A DNA stretch of 64,000 nucleotides from Gammaproteobacteria bacterium (GTDB lineage Bacteria; Pseudomonadota; Gammaproteobacteria; HK1): contig WLWT01000002.1 in NCBI GenBank assembly GCA_012103455.1, positions 1 to 64,000 on the forward strand, in the 5' to 3' direction. A model generated the notes under the pieces. The model searched no databases. It saw only the letters and a program-made list of their open reading frames with translations, and was not told the DNA's origin. Made by a program: the position numbers and the translations under genes. Positions within the stretch are counted from its first letter, which is position 1. The number at the start of each line of letters is the position of its first letter. Shown here one piece after another: positions 51,860-60,841 of this stretch.

Positions 51860-52746
51860 GAGCCTGTTCAAGATCTCCGAAGCAACAGCGCAATATTTGC
51901 AAGTAGCATCATGCCCAACGAGCTTTCGATTAGCCGCTCACAGTTTTTCCACAACCGGCGGTTTTTCTCAAACCATGAGAAGGTTCGCTCGACAACCCAC
52001 CTCTTCGGGAGGACGGCAAAACGACCCGTGTCCGAGCGTTTGATAATTTCGACGTTCGCTCCGATTAATCTCAGCACTTCGCCAGCGAAAGCCATCCCCG
52101 TGTACCCGCCATCGCCCACTACACACCTAACCTCCGAGAGGCGCCCATCTGCTTGAGCAGCAAGTGCGGCCAGTGCCCCAGCTCGATCAGTGACATTTGC
52201 CGTGGTCACAAAAGCAGCGTGCAATAATCCCTGAGTGTCCACAGCTATGTGCCGCTTGATACCAGAAGTCTTCTTGCCTGCGTCATAACCTTTGTGGTTT
52301 GCACTGTCTGTGTTCTTCACGCTCTGTGCATCAACGATGATCAGGCTGGCTTTGCCACTGCGCCCCTGGGATTCGCGGGCCTCGCCAACCCATTTTTTTA
52401 ACGCCTTGTCCAAGGCGCTGCAAGAGTCTTCTGGGGACGATTGCCGCCAGATAGTGAAATACTCATGCACACTTCGCCACTTTGGATACTCGTTGGGCAA
52501 CATGCGCCATTGGCAGCCGGTCTTCAGCACGTACAACACTGCGTTGAACACGTGATAGAGATCGAGTTGTCTTGGCTTGGTTCGCCGACGCGCCGCCTCC
52601 AGGATCGGTCTAACTTTCTCGAACTGTTGGCGAGATAGGTCACTCGGGTAGATTCGCTCGTCTGTCATTGCCTTCGCAGCCGCTATGACTATGGATAACA
52701 ATAGTTTAGGTCAGATGTCCAAAATCGTCAGATCTTGAACAGGTTC
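51860..52746 (-). mobile_element. IS5-family element, IS1031-like group, copy 2
   Basis: 887 bp, same ends as the copy in pglX, with TAA duplicated at 51857-51859 and 52747-52749. It inserted 12 bases beyond the 141-bp repeat. The two copies have the same orientation, 29 kb apart. Confidence 0.92.
51868..52701 (-). CDS. IS5-family transposase, copy 2
   Basis: 277 residues, intact, differing from the copy at 21633 at four or five positions (for example AVLYVLKTG for AVLYLLKTG, EARESQGRSGKASL for EARKSQGRSGKTSL). DDE motifs IIVDAQSVKNTDSAN, VVGDGGYTG and VERTFSWFEKNRR are all present. Confidence 0.93.
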   Translation of the reverse strand: MLSIVIAAAKAMTDERIYPSDLSRQQFEKVRPILEAARRRTKPRQLDLYHVFNAVLYVLKTGCQWRMLPNEYPKWRSVHEYFTIWRQSSPEDSCSALDKALKKWVGEARESQGRSGKASLIIVDAQSVKNTDSANHKGYDAGKKTSGIKRHIAVDTQGLLHAAFVTTANVTDRAGALAALAAQADGRLSEVRCVVGDGGYTGMAFAGEVLRLIGANVEIIKRSDTGRFAVLPKRWVVERTFSWFEKNRRLWKNCERLIESSLGMMLLANIALLLRRS

Positions 52747-52754
52747 TAAGATGA

Positions 52755-53024
52755 TCATTCATCGAAAGTCATGGGTTGGCCTACGGGCTCGCGAGGAGGC
52801 AATGGTAGGCGAGTAGGCAATGGTAGGTCGTTGCCACCGCCCGCTGCTTGCAATCGAGCGTGTATCTCACGCAGAACATCGCCAGGAGGGCGCGGCTGCG
52901 GAGTATGCGCCAGTGGCTCAAGGTCCGTAGTTAGCGTGATCTCGACTACCTGCACGTCGTCCAAGCCATCACGCCATGCCACAGGCACTTCCTCGAAAAG
53001 CACTCGTCGTGTCACTGTCGCCAT
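52755..53024 (-). CDS. Small unknown protein
   Basis: An 89-residue frame beginning MATVTRRVLFEEVPVAWRDG, continuing DVQVVEITLTTDLEPLAHTP and ending in a proline-rich tail. No family recognised. Its C-terminal end lies 8 bases from the IS5-type copy, so it could be truncated by it. GC-rich and plausible as coding. Confidence 0.45.
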   Translation of the reverse strand: MATVTRRVLFEEVPVAWRDGLDDVQVVEITLTTDLEPLAHTPQPRPPGDVLREIHARLQAAGGGNDLPLPTRLPLPPREPVGQPMTFDE

Positions 53025-53167
53025 TGGTGCCGCTCATCGTGTGGAAGGATGTTACACGTGAGGATTACCGGGTACGCCAGACTTGTCAAAAGAACAAGGC
53101 GCACCATTGGCCCGGCATCCTGTTCACGATATGTCCCGGTTGCGGCCATCAAGCGTTAAGCGGCCCA

Positions 53168-53689
53168 TCAAATAGCCTTACTCCGCTCCAACAACTCACG
53201 GATCAGCCCGCCGCTATCACCACCACCAAAGCTCATGGCGCCGGATGAATAAGTCGAACCATAAGTGACCACCAGCGTTACCACCTGGGCGACACCGGAG
53301 ATGAATTGCTCATCGGTCAGCGGGCTCAGGGGATGGATGAACGCGCTCCACAGATAGCCTTTGGCGATGGCGTACCTGGCATCCAGGGCGGTGTCGAAAT
53401 TCGCCTGCATCAATCTGAATAAGTGCTTTTGGTCCAAGGCTTCCGCCTTGTCTATGACGGCGATGACACGCATCCGATCAGCTTGCTCATCGGTGATGAG
53501 CAGCACTTCCCGCTCCTTGATATGAAAGCGCCAAAAACCGGGTTGGCCTGCCGCCCGCTCATCCAGCTTGGTGATGATCTCACCCAAGCGGATATTGTTC
53601 ATCGGTTTACTGTCATCCTCCGCGTTCACGACGGGTGTCCAACTCAGCGAAAATAAAGCCATGGCGATGACAGATGGAATGGTTTTCAT
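53168..53689 (-). CDS. Unknown exported protein
   Basis: I choose the ATG at 53689 (MKTIPSVIAMALFSLSWTPV), which gives a signal peptide cleaved after VVNA. The mature part (about 150 residues; KLDERAAGQPGFWRFHIKER, VLLITDEQADRMRVIAVIDK, FDTALDARYAIAKGYLWSAF) resembles the CesT-like/YbjN-like chaperone fold in layout, and it ends in a glycine-rich tail. Probably periplasmic. Not assigned to a named family. Confidence 0.7.
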   Translation of the reverse strand: MKTIPSVIAMALFSLSWTPVVNAEDDSKPMNNIRLGEIITKLDERAAGQPGFWRFHIKEREVLLITDEQADRMRVIAVIDKAEALDQKHLFRLMQANFDTALDARYAIAKGYLWSAFIHPLSPLTDEQFISGVAQVVTLVVTYGSTYSSGAMSFGGGDSGGLIRELLERSKAI

Positions 53690-53716
53690 GGGGAACACTC
53701 CGCGGATTGGGAATAT

Positions 53717-53857
53717 GGGCGCCTGCTAAAAATAGTCATTTTTTCGTGAGTGCAAGGAAACACCGCGCGCCCAACCGCAGTGTATAGGGGATACCTGAGG
53801 ATTGGAGCACGGAGCTGACGCCGCCATCGCGGAAAAAGTGCATTTTTAGCAGGTGTC
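53717..53857. repeat. Complete copy of the 141-bp palindromic-ended repeat
   Basis: GGGCGCCTGCTAAAAATAGT at the left and the complement of GACACCTGCTAAAAATGCAC at the right; inner text TGAGTGCAAGGAAACACC and ATACCTGAGGATTGGAGCAC. Same orientation as the copy at 10421. Non-coding. Confidence 0.9.
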
Positions 53858-53956
53858 TATATGTCCCGCGTGCGAGACATGAGCGTAAGCGCCACCATCC
53901 GGGCAATGGCGCGATCCGTCAAGTCCGGGTTTTGTGCCCTGTAGCGGCGGGATCGC

Positions 53957-54412
53957 TTAGGCGGCGAGGTTCTGTTGTTCCAGTGCTTCGATGGTGTAAG
54001 TCAAGCCGTTGCCATCTAGTTGCGCCAGCGGTGCTGTGAAAATGGCTACGCCCGATTCGCGGTCCACGAAAGTGGCGGAAGTTAGCGCATTGTAGAGGGC
54101 TTGCCTTCCGGCCAACTGGCCCAGCGAGCGGTCATCGTCCGGGTGTACATAATCGACCAACATGCCTTGGGCGTAAGCGTGCACATTCTTGCGGCCGCTA
54201 TGCAACAAACGCTGGCGGCCAGACTCGCGCACGATGAACTGTACGCCGCTCAGCAACACTTCGCGCACGTTCAGGCGCACTAGACCTGTTTGCATCACGC
54301 TGTAACAACCGCGTTTCCAATTGCGGAAAACGCGCACTGGCTTATTGGGCTCGAGCACCGCCGGATCCTCGGCGAGAAAAGGAGCGCGGATTATAGGGTG
54401 CTTGGTGGTCAA
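53957..54412 (-). CDS. Unknown protein
   Basis: A 151-residue soluble protein: AEDPAVLEPNKPVRVFRNWK, RGCYSVMQTGLVRLNVREVL, FIVRESGRQRLLHSGRKNVH, AYAQGMLVDYVHPDDDRSLG. The K-N-V-H-A-Y-A-Q-G segment looks conserved and I believe I have seen it in proteins of mobile elements, but I cannot name the family. The reading frame and codon use are convincing. Confidence 0.65.
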   Translation of the reverse strand: MTTKHPIIRAPFLAEDPAVLEPNKPVRVFRNWKRGCYSVMQTGLVRLNVREVLLSGVQFIVRESGRQRLLHSGRKNVHAYAQGMLVDYVHPDDDRSLGQLAGRQALYNALTSATFVDRESGVAIFTAPLAQLDGNGLTYTIEALEQQNLAA

Positions 54413-54428
54413 TGCAATGCCTGCAAAT

Positions 54429-54521
54429 GGTTACATCGTAAAAGGTTACATCGTAAAAACTTCTGCAGTGTGACGGTTGTCGCCGTTCACCCCTCACCCC
54501 TCACCCCTCACCGTTCACCGC
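54429..54521. repeat. Short tandem repeats before the choline dehydrogenase-like gene's 3' end
   Basis: GGTTACATCGTAAAA occurs twice in tandem (about 54429-54458), followed by three units of CACCCCT in the CACCCCTCACCCCTCACC stretch. No gene here. Confidence 0.7.
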
Positions 54522-56173
54522 TGGCGGGTAGCCCATGCAGGATGAAACCAGGGTTCTTGGTTGGATGCCGGTAGTGGTGGTTTGCCCAGTATATGGTCGC
54601 TGGCTTTCTCGCCCACCATGATGGATGGCCCGTTGAGATTGCCGTTCGGTATGCGCGGGAAGATGGATGAGTCCGCTACCCGTAAGCCCTGCACGCCAAT
54701 CACCCGGCACTGCGGGTCCACTACCGCGTGCGGATCATCGATTGCGCCCATCTTGCAGGTGCCGCAGGGATGGTAGGCGCTCTCCACATGAGCGCGGATG
54801 TAAGCATCCAATTCGCTGTCGGATTTTACCGCCGCGCCGGGGGCGAGTTCCTCGCCGCGGAACGTATCGAAGGCGGGCTGGGCGAAGATTTCCCGGGTGA
54901 GCCGGATACAGATCCTGAAGTCGGCGCGATCCTGCTCGGTCGATAGATAGTTGAACCTGATCAGCGGTGGTTCTCGATGATCCGCCGAGCGCAGCCGCAC
55001 ATGCCCCCGCGAAGTGGCGCGCATCGGTCCTGCATGGACCTGGAAACCGTGGGTATTGGCCGCTGCCTTGCCATCGTAACGGATGGCCACCGGCAAGAAG
55101 TGGTACTGAATGTCCGGATATCTGACGCCGGCCCGCGAGCGGATGAAGGCGCACGCCTCGAAATGATTGGTGGCGCCAAGACCGGATTTGAACAGTAGCC
55201 ACTGGGCGCCGATACGCGCTTTGGCCAGCAACCCTAGATGGCTGTACAGCGACACCGGCTGGGTGCACGCTTGCTGCACGTAGAGTTCCAGATGGTCCAT
55301 CAAGTTCTCGCCAACGCCTGGGCGATCCGCCACCACCGCGATGCCGTGCTGGCGCAGTTGCTCCGCTGGGCCTATGCCGGAGAGTAACAACAGCTTCGGT
55401 GAGTTGATGCTGGAGGCAGCGATGATGACTTCGCGGCGGGCACGCAGGGTCTTGCGTTCACCCCCCTGGGTGTATTCGATGCCTACCGCCCGCCCGTGCT
55501 CGATGATGATCCGTTTGGCCAAGGCTCGCTGTATGAGCCTGACGCCGGGCCGTTGCAAGGCTGGGCGCAGATAAGCATTGGCGGCGGACCAGCGCCGCCC
55601 GCCCCACACCGTCATCTCCATGGCGCCAAAGCCTTCTTGCTGGGCGCCATTGTAGTCGATGGTGCCCGGGTAGCCGGCTTGTTCGCCGGCTGTTAAAAAA
55701 GCTTGGTAGAGCGGGTTTTGGCGCGGCCCACGGGTGATGTGTAACGGCCCCGAGTTGCCGCGCCAACCGGGCTCGCCGCCGTGACCGGTCTCCAGGCGTT
55801 GGAAATACGGCAGCACATGGCGGTAACCCCAGCCGCGCGCGCCGGATTCTTGCCAATGATCGTAGTCCCCGGCGTGTCCGCGTACATAGACCATGCCGTT
55901 GATGGAGGAGGAGCCGCCTATCACCTTGCCGCGGGGACAGGCCAGGCGGCGGCCATCCAGGTAGGGTTCGGGTTCACTCCGATAACCCCAGTCGTAGCGC
56001 GCCCTATTCATGGGATAGGACAGGGCGGCCGGCATCTGAATGAGGGGGCCGGCGTCGCTGCCGCCGAATTCCAATAGGGCGACGCAGGAAGCGCCGTCTT
56101 CACTCAGGCGGTAAGCCATGGCGCAGCCGGCGGAGCCGGCGCCCACGATGACAAAGTCAGCCTCGTGTGCCAC
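54515..56173 (-). CDS. betA: GMC-family oxidoreductase, choline dehydrogenase-like
   Basis: 552 residues, the normal GMC length. FAD-binding start DFVIVGAGSAGCAMAYRLSE, GMC signatures GKVIGGSSSINGMVYVRGHA and AASSINSPKLLLLSGIGPA, and the C-terminal active-site region SAYHPCGTCKMG (catalytic histidine) and SIFPRIPNGNLNGPSIMVGE. The family oxidises alcohols such as choline; choline as the true substrate is not certain. It lies five bases downstream of the FAH hydrolase gene, so they form an operon. Confidence 0.9.
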   Translation of the reverse strand: MAHEADFVIVGAGSAGCAMAYRLSEDGASCVALLEFGGSDAGPLIQMPAALSYPMNRARYDWGYRSEPEPYLDGRRLACPRGKVIGGSSSINGMVYVRGHAGDYDHWQESGARGWGYRHVLPYFQRLETGHGGEPGWRGNSGPLHITRGPRQNPLYQAFLTAGEQAGYPGTIDYNGAQQEGFGAMEMTVWGGRRWSAANAYLRPALQRPGVRLIQRALAKRIIIEHGRAVGIEYTQGGERKTLRARREVIIAASSINSPKLLLLSGIGPAEQLRQHGIAVVADRPGVGENLMDHLELYVQQACTQPVSLYSHLGLLAKARIGAQWLLFKSGLGATNHFEACAFIRSRAGVRYPDIQYHFLPVAIRYDGKAAANTHGFQVHAGPMRATSRGHVRLRSADHREPPLIRFNYLSTEQDRADFRICIRLTREIFAQPAFDTFRGEELAPGAAVKSDSELDAYIRAHVESAYHPCGTCKMGAIDDPHAVVDPQCRVIGVQGLRVADSSIFPRIPNGNLNGPSIMVGEKASDHILGKPPLPASNQEPWFHPAWATRQR

Positions 56174-56178
56174 CGGCG

Positions 56179-56874
56179 TTAGACGACTTCGGTCAGCAGT
56201 TCCCCGATCCCTTCCACCACGCCGCGCAGCTGGTCCCCCTTGACCGTGGCGCCGACGCCAGCGGGCGTGCCGGAGAATATGAGATCGCCCGCTTGCAAGG
56301 TGAAGTATTCCGATAGATAGCTGATCATCTCCGGCACTTTCCAGATCATCTGCGCCAGATCGCCGTCCTGGCGCACGGCGCCGTTGACTTCAAGATAGAT
56401 GCGGCCTTCTTTGCCGGGATGGCCCACAGCGTCTGTCCGGCGCAGCGCGGTGCACGGCGCCGCATGTTCGAAGGCTTTGCCGATCTCCCAGGGCCGGCCC
56501 ATTTTTTTCGCTTCGCCCTGGAGATCGCGCCGGGTCATATCCAAACCGACGCCATAGCCGAACACGCGGTCCATGGCCGACTCGATCGCTATGTTGGTGC
56601 CGCCCGAGTGGAGCGCCACCACCAGTTCGATTTCGTGATGAACGTCCACGGTGCCGGGCGGGTAAGGAAATGCTTGACCACTGGGCAATAAAGAGTCCGG
56701 GTTCTTTTGAAAGAAGAACGGCGGCTCACGCTCCGGATCATGTCCCATCTCGATAGCGTGAGCGGCATAATTGCGGCCTATGCAGTAGATGCGGTGCACG
56801 GGGAATAGCTCCCCGGTGCCGTCGATAGCCAGGACTGGCGCGGGTGGTGGCGCAAAAGCGAACTTCATGGGCAT
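56179..56874 (-). CDS. Fumarylacetoacetate hydrolase family protein
   Basis: 231 residues with the FAH fold: IYCIGRNYAAHAIEMGHDPE, PPFFFQKNPDSLLPSG, VDVHHEIELVVAL (metal-binding glutamates), YGVGLDMTRRDLQ and GDLIFSGTPAGVG. It most resembles fumarylpyruvate hydrolase-type enzymes of aromatic breakdown and should cleave a C-C bond in a 1,3-diketo acid. First gene of a two-gene unit with the GMC oxidoreductase. Confidence 0.9.
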   Translation of the reverse strand: MPMKFAFAPPPAPVLAIDGTGELFPVHRIYCIGRNYAAHAIEMGHDPEREPPFFFQKNPDSLLPSGQAFPYPPGTVDVHHEIELVVALHSGGTNIAIESAMDRVFGYGVGLDMTRRDLQGEAKKMGRPWEIGKAFEHAAPCTALRRTDAVGHPGKEGRIYLEVNGAVRQDGDLAQMIWKVPEMISYLSEYFTLQAGDLIFSGTPAGVGATVKGDQLRGVVEGIGELLTEVV

Positions 56875-56903
56875 AAGGTCTAGGGGCCGGCGAAGCGTGA
56901 AGG

Positions 56904-58799
56904 GTGGACGCCTCTTTTAGAACTGTCAATTTCGATATCGCCAGTCTATTGTTATCCCAAATCATTGAACAGGACTGTCTGATTCGCCTCCATCACACTC
57001 GTAATAGCACGCGAGCCGAGCCAATTAATATCCTGCGCGTCACAGTGCTTGGCGCGGTATGTTTATGTCTTGCCTTCGGCAGCGAGAGCCCCGGCCAAAC
57101 CCTACGCCCTCATGATGTACAAGGCGCTACGCACCGTTCGCCGTTAGAAGGTAAATTCTTGCCCCATGTCGCCGGAGTGGTAACCGCCGTGGCCAAGAAA
57201 GGTTTGCTGCGCGGTTTTTGGCTGGAAAGCGAGCGCGCCGATCGATCGCTAGCCACCTCGGAAGGGGTATTCGTGGATACCCGGGGCCGCCCTTCGGTTA
57301 AAGCCGGGGACAGGGTGAAGGTGGCGGGGCGGGTGCGGGAGATCATCGTCCCCCGCCGCTGGCGTTCAGCCCTGCCGGTGACCGCCATCGAGATGTCCGA
57401 TGTCACGGTGTTAGCCCGTGGTGTGCCATTGCCACGGGCAAGGGCGATCACCCTTGAGGACAGTCCACCGCCCTCCGGTGCTCGCCGCCCGTTAAAGGGC
57501 GAATTAAATCCACGCACGAGCGCCTTGGATTTTTGGGAAAGCTTGGAAGGCATGCGTGTCACGCTGGATATGGTGACGACCATCGGCCCCACTAGCCGGC
57601 ACGGCGACGTTTGGACGCTGCTGGCCGAGTACGAGCGTTCACCGCGCAGTCAGCGGGGCGTGTTGACGGCGAGTGCGGGACAGAGAATCTTGCTCGCGGG
57701 CCGGCCTTTCGGACGCAAGCTCGAGCTATGGCCCGTTGGCACTCACCTGCATGGCCCGTTGACCGGCATCGTCAGCTACGCTTTCGGCAATTACCGCGTG
57801 CAGTTGTTTGAGCCGCCGGGGACCGTTCGGAGCAAAAAGCTCATCAAGCAACGGGTACGCTGGCCTAGAAGCGATGCCCAGCTAGCCGTGGCTTCATATA
57901 ACGTTTTGAACCTGGGTGGCGATGCCAAGCCGGATGCCTTCAAGGCTAGGGCGCGCCATATCGCCATTTCCTTGGACGGGCCTGACATCGTGGTGCTCCA
58001 AGAGATCCAAGACAACTCGGGCAAGCGTAATGACGGCGTGGAGGCCGCCGATATCACTATGACCAAGTTGTTGCGGGCCATTGAGGCGCAGGGTGGGCCG
58101 CGCTACAAATACCTGCAAATCGATCCACAGGGGGGGCAGGATGGAGGTATCCCAGGTGGCAACATTCGGGTGGCGATGTTGTACAAACCCGGAAAGATAA
58201 AAGTCGTCAAATCTCGCGCAACGGATCCCCACTGCGGCGACGGCCGCTGGCATCTTCCGCGCAACCCCATGCGTATTGGTGCCGCCGCGAAGGCATTCGC
58301 CGATTCCCGTAAGCCTTTGGTGGCATTGTTCTCGGTAATGGGCCGTAGCTATCTGGTGGTGGGCGTGCATCTCAAATCAAAGCACGGCGACGATCCTCTC
58401 GCCGGGCCGAATCAGCCACCTATCGCCCATTCCGCTCCCACGCGTCAAGCGCAGGCAGCGCTTATCGGCGCTTTCGTCCGCCGGGCCATGATATGTGAGA
58501 GTGATCTGAGGGTTATCGTCGCCGGTGATATGAACGATGTGCCTGGCGCCGCCCCGCTACAGCCCCTGATTGAAGCCGGCCTCACCAATTTGGCAGAGCG
58601 CTTACTCCCAAGGGAGCGGTATAGCTACATTTATCAAGGCCGGGCTGAATTGCTCGACCAGATCTGGGTAAGCGCTAATATTCCCATCCGAGACGGCGCC
58701 AAGTTCGCCGTTATTCACGTCAACGCCGAATATCCATATACCCAACGCGCTAGCGACCACGATCCCGTGATCATGAGCACCAGCATTCGCCAACAGTGA
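56904..58799 (+). CDS. Secreted endonuclease/exonuclease/phosphatase-family nuclease (ExeM/NucH-like)
   Basis: About 631 residues from the GTG at 56904; the real start may be further in, since the signal peptide-like stretch is ILRVTVLGAVCLCLAFGSES (about 44-63). An N-terminal OB-like domain (GVVTAVAKKGLLRGFWLES, VKAGDRVKVAGRVREI) precedes the EEP nuclease domain: LAVASYNVLNLGG, PDIVVLQEIQDNSG, VVGVHLKSKHGDD, VIVAGDMNDVPGA and QRASDHDPVIMS, the full set of metal and catalytic motifs. Extracellular DNA degradation is the expected role. Confidence 0.9.
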   Translation: MDASFRTVNFDIASLLLSQIIEQDCLIRLHHTRNSTRAEPINILRVTVLGAVCLCLAFGSESPGQTLRPHDVQGATHRSPLEGKFLPHVAGVVTAVAKKGLLRGFWLESERADRSLATSEGVFVDTRGRPSVKAGDRVKVAGRVREIIVPRRWRSALPVTAIEMSDVTVLARGVPLPRARAITLEDSPPPSGARRPLKGELNPRTSALDFWESLEGMRVTLDMVTTIGPTSRHGDVWTLLAEYERSPRSQRGVLTASAGQRILLAGRPFGRKLELWPVGTHLHGPLTGIVSYAFGNYRVQLFEPPGTVRSKKLIKQRVRWPRSDAQLAVASYNVLNLGGDAKPDAFKARARHIAISLDGPDIVVLQEIQDNSGKRNDGVEAADITMTKLLRAIEAQGGPRYKYLQIDPQGGQDGGIPGGNIRVAMLYKPGKIKVVKSRATDPHCGDGRWHLPRNPMRIGAAAKAFADSRKPLVALFSVMGRSYLVVGVHLKSKHGDDPLAGPNQPPIAHSAPTRQAQAALIGAFVRRAMICESDLRVIVAGDMNDVPGAAPLQPLIEAGLTNLAERLLPRERYSYIYQGRAELLDQIWVSANIPIRDGAKFAVIHVNAEYPYTQRASDHDPVIMSTSIRQQ

Positions 58800-58804
58800 A
58801 GGAA

Positions 58805-59554
58805 TTATTCCGGCCGCAGGTATCCGCCTAGGGCTTGAATCGGGCTCTGTTGACCTGGTGCCGTAACCCATACAGCCAGGCCGCCCGGATCGGAGAGGTA
58901 TTTGGATTTGGGTAGCAGCACCGTACTCGCATAAGCATTGCCCGACGGGGCTAACTGTCCGCTCTCAACGCCTAGCACCACGAAGTCGTGCTTGAGCCGT
59001 TTACCGGAGTTCTCGCCCGCGTCCACGTCGCTGTGCAGATTGAATCCAAGGCGGGCCACGACCACTTCAAAGGGGCCGTCTATGGCCGTTCGCGGAGTGT
59101 ATTGCACATTAACCAAGCCGTTATCGATCCGCGCGCGCAAAGTACCCGGCCTATCCTCTGCCAAGGGCACCGCCCCACGGCTAAACCAGGCGCGCCACTC
59201 TTGTCCATTGACCACGAACCCAGGCGTGTACACGGAGCGTACATTGCCCAAGTACCGGTGCTCCCGTTGGCGCAGACTGTAGCTCTCGTCGCCGAAACGG
59301 TCTCGCCAGCCGATGTAATCCCAATAGGTGACATGGAAAGCTACAGGTACGATCTTGTGCCACAACCGCGTGTCGTCGCGCAGCCCGGAGATCCATCGAT
59401 CCGCTGGTGGACAACTGTGACACCCCTCCGAGGTAAATAACTCGACGACGCTAACCCGCTCAGGACCGCTCTCGAACACGACCGGCGCCGCTGCTGCCAG
59501 GGTGCTGGCAACCGTCAGGCTGGCCGCTACGACAAGGGGGCCGAGTATGCGCAT
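58805..59554 (-). CDS. DUF1223 family secreted protein
   Basis: I start at the ATG at 59554 (MRILGPLVVAASLTVASTLA), which gives a signal peptide; the longer frame to 59812 is not supported. The 249-residue product has the family's thioredoxin-like opening VVELFTSEGCHSCPPADRW with a CHSC motif, then VAFHVTYWDYIGWRDRFGDE and VYTPGFVVNGQEW. Probably a periplasmic thiol protein of unknown role. Confidence 0.9.
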   Translation of the reverse strand: MRILGPLVVAASLTVASTLAAAAPVVFESGPERVSVVELFTSEGCHSCPPADRWISGLRDDTRLWHKIVPVAFHVTYWDYIGWRDRFGDESYSLRQREHRYLGNVRSVYTPGFVVNGQEWRAWFSRGAVPLAEDRPGTLRARIDNGLVNVQYTPRTAIDGPFEVVVARLGFNLHSDVDAGENSGKRLKHDFVVLGVESGQLAPSGNAYASTVLLPKSKYLSDPGGLAVWVTAPGQQSPIQALGGYLRPE

Positions 59555-59652
59555 GGCGGCGTCTCCGCAATCATCGTCAACCACAAAAAGCTGTCCCCGT
59601 ATGAAAGAACTGTGACCGGTTTCGTTCCCACAGGTGGCTTTCGCGCAAAAGT

Positions 59653-60765
59653 TCAGTTCAATTCGAACGAAGTTTGCGCGCAGCGTTGGCCATTGATCTG
59701 TAGCTCTACCCGGTGTGCGCCCGGGTACAAAGCGCGTACCGTGGTGACCTTGAGCGAGTGCGCTTTGCCGAGTTCGACCTGCCCGCGGGCCGGCAGCTCC
59801 AAGGTGGTCCACTTGAACACTTTAGGCGAGGCGGTACCGTTTTTGCGGACGTAATGAACGGCGTAGTCCACGATGAGCTGTTGCCGTTGGCGGGCGGTGG
59901 TGGAAATGGTGGCGTTGAGGGTGGTTTTCCCCCCTATTTTCACCACCGCCGGTGTTGCTGCCAGTTCGGCCTTGATCTGCTTGGGTGGGCCGAAGCCGAC
60001 AACCGATAGCGCCTGGCTGTCGCCGTCTTTGATAAGGGTGCGAAGAGCGTTTTTGATGATCCATGAGCGCTGCGGGGTCGCCCCCTTTGACCACTGTTGA
60101 CACTGGCGCACGGCCAGGGCCGGATGGTCCTTGGCGATGTCGTTTAATGTATTTGCCACCGAGCGGCGCACGTAGAGTTCGCCGTCGTCCTTAAGCGCAT
60201 TGATGATAGGCATGATCGGCGCCGGATCGGCGATCAGAAATTGCAGCTTCTTGCCCCAAGGCAGGCGCGGTCTGACGCCTTCCGAACACCAGCGCCGCAC
60301 ATGCGGGCTATCGTCGCCGGTCAGCCGGTGCAGGAAAGCGAAGGTTTGCCGGGGGTAATGCTGCACGAAAGGACGCACTGCGAACTCCGATGAAAAGCGC
60401 TGGGTGAGTGCCACCATGGCGGCCATGGAGTCATCGAAATGGGCGAGGCCGTAATCGGCGATGAACTGGCCGACCGGCCATTGCAGCCAGCCGTCGGTGA
60501 CACTGTCGCAGTCCGGCAGCGGCGGCGGCAGGCTAGCGGTCACCATGGCGAGGGCTTCGGGTATGTCGGATGGTAAGGTGGCGGCCATGGCTTCGCTGAA
60601 GCGTTTTACCCGGCCATTGAACTCGAGCGTGTCTAGTCCTTCCGTCGCCAGCTTGACAAAGCGCTTGCGCGCAAAGCGCGGCACCACCGCGGCGAGTTGA
60701 GCAGCCATCGCCCCGGCCGCATCGGCGTCGAACCAATCCTTGAAGGCTTTACGTTGCCCGGCCAT
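59653..60765 (-). CDS. DNA alkylation repair protein-like (AlkD/HEAT-repeat)
   Basis: Start set at the ATG at 60765 with GAGGAG upstream (MAGQRKAFKDWFDADAAGAM); 370 residues. HEAT-like helices as in AlkD-type glycosylases: QFIADYGLAHFDDSMAAMVA, HVRRWCSEGVRPRLPWGKKL, YVRRSVANTLNDIAKDHPAL, RSWIIKNALRTLIKDGD. A beta-rich C-terminal extension (IVDYAVHYVRKNGTASPKVF) is typical of the longer members. AlkD flips no base; it removes alkylated bases by contact with the backbone. Confidence 0.85.
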   Translation of the reverse strand: MAGQRKAFKDWFDADAAGAMAAQLAAVVPRFARKRFVKLATEGLDTLEFNGRVKRFSEAMAATLPSDIPEALAMVTASLPPPLPDCDSVTDGWLQWPVGQFIADYGLAHFDDSMAAMVALTQRFSSEFAVRPFVQHYPRQTFAFLHRLTGDDSPHVRRWCSEGVRPRLPWGKKLQFLIADPAPIMPIINALKDDGELYVRRSVANTLNDIAKDHPALAVRQCQQWSKGATPQRSWIIKNALRTLIKDGDSQALSVVGFGPPKQIKAELAATPAVVKIGGKTTLNATISTTARQRQQLIVDYAVHYVRKNGTASPKVFKWTTLELPARGQVELGKAHSLKVTTVRALYPGAHRVELQINGQRCAQTSFELN

Positions 60766-60841
60766 GGCCCTGCTCCTCACACTTATCGCGTCCTCGTGCG
60801 GGTTAAGATAATGCATCGCCCGTGTTGTTCAGGAGTCCGTC

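Noticed and set aside
21625..52746. A composite transposon made by the two IS5-type copies
   Set aside because: Each copy has its own target duplication (TTA and TAA), so they inserted separately, and one lies inside pglX.
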